Below, in pieces: positions 6,501-6,501 of a stretch of DNA of 6,501 bases (the stretch's first letter is position 1; the number at the start of each line of letters is the position of its first letter). The notes under the pieces were generated by a model. That model had not been told where the DNA came from and searched no databases. It was given only the letters and a program-made list of their open reading frames with translations. The stretch is from Deltaproteobacteria bacterium. GTDB lineage: Bacteria > Desulfobacterota > GWC2-55-46 > S146-73. The DNA is taken from positions 1 to 6,501 of the forward strand of contig WGFF01000066.1 in the NCBI GenBank assembly GCA_015492355.1. Reading direction: 5' to 3'. Made by a program: the position numbers and the translations under genes.

Positions 6501-6501
6501 C

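Noticed and set aside
1..6501. CRISPR array, insertion sequence, phage or defence genes
   Set aside because: No regularly spaced repeats, transposase or integrase motifs, or defence-type domains were seen in any frame.

Overview
The window carries three protein-coding genes and two short, structured intergenic gaps. The organism is probably a Gram-negative bacterium. Evidence: a lipobox-bearing lipoprotein with a CsgG-like domain, a Sec-exported M16 peptidase and strong AGGAGG-type ribosome binding sites. Coding sequence leans heavily on ATA (Ile) and AGG (Arg). This usage recalls Nitrospirota of the Thermodesulfovibrio type or some Desulfobacterota, but that placement is a low-confidence inference.

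Layout. Positions 2-1489 (+) hold the 3' part of a transglutaminase-like protein whose start lies before the window. A 136-base gap follows, with a small inverted repeat, an extended -10 promoter candidate and a good Shine-Dalgarno. Positions 1626-3623 (+) encode a 665-residue lipoprotein with TPR-like helical repeats around a CsgG/LpoB-like domain. A 138-base gap between convergent genes (3624-3761) is full of inverted repeats and holds a plausible weak terminator for the minus-strand gene. Positions 3762-6392 (-) encode an exported 876-residue protein made of two fused M16 (pitrilysin/insulinase) units. The N-terminal unit has the zinc site and the C-terminal unit has the substrate-binding Arg/Tyr pair. 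The last 109 bases are the upstream region of that gene, with a perfect 16-bp inverted repeat and a second AT-rich 8-bp one.

How the genes relate. All three products are likely envelope or periplasmic proteins, but nothing shows that they share a pathway. The two plus-strand genes could be partly co-transcribed, though the second appears to have its own promoter. The M16 gene is a separate convergent unit. No tRNA, rRNA, CRISPR array or insertion sequence was seen. I see no clear new biological system. The points most worth a second look are the 16-bp palindrome before the M16 gene, the structured convergent gap, and the domain architectures of the transglutaminase and the lipoprotein.
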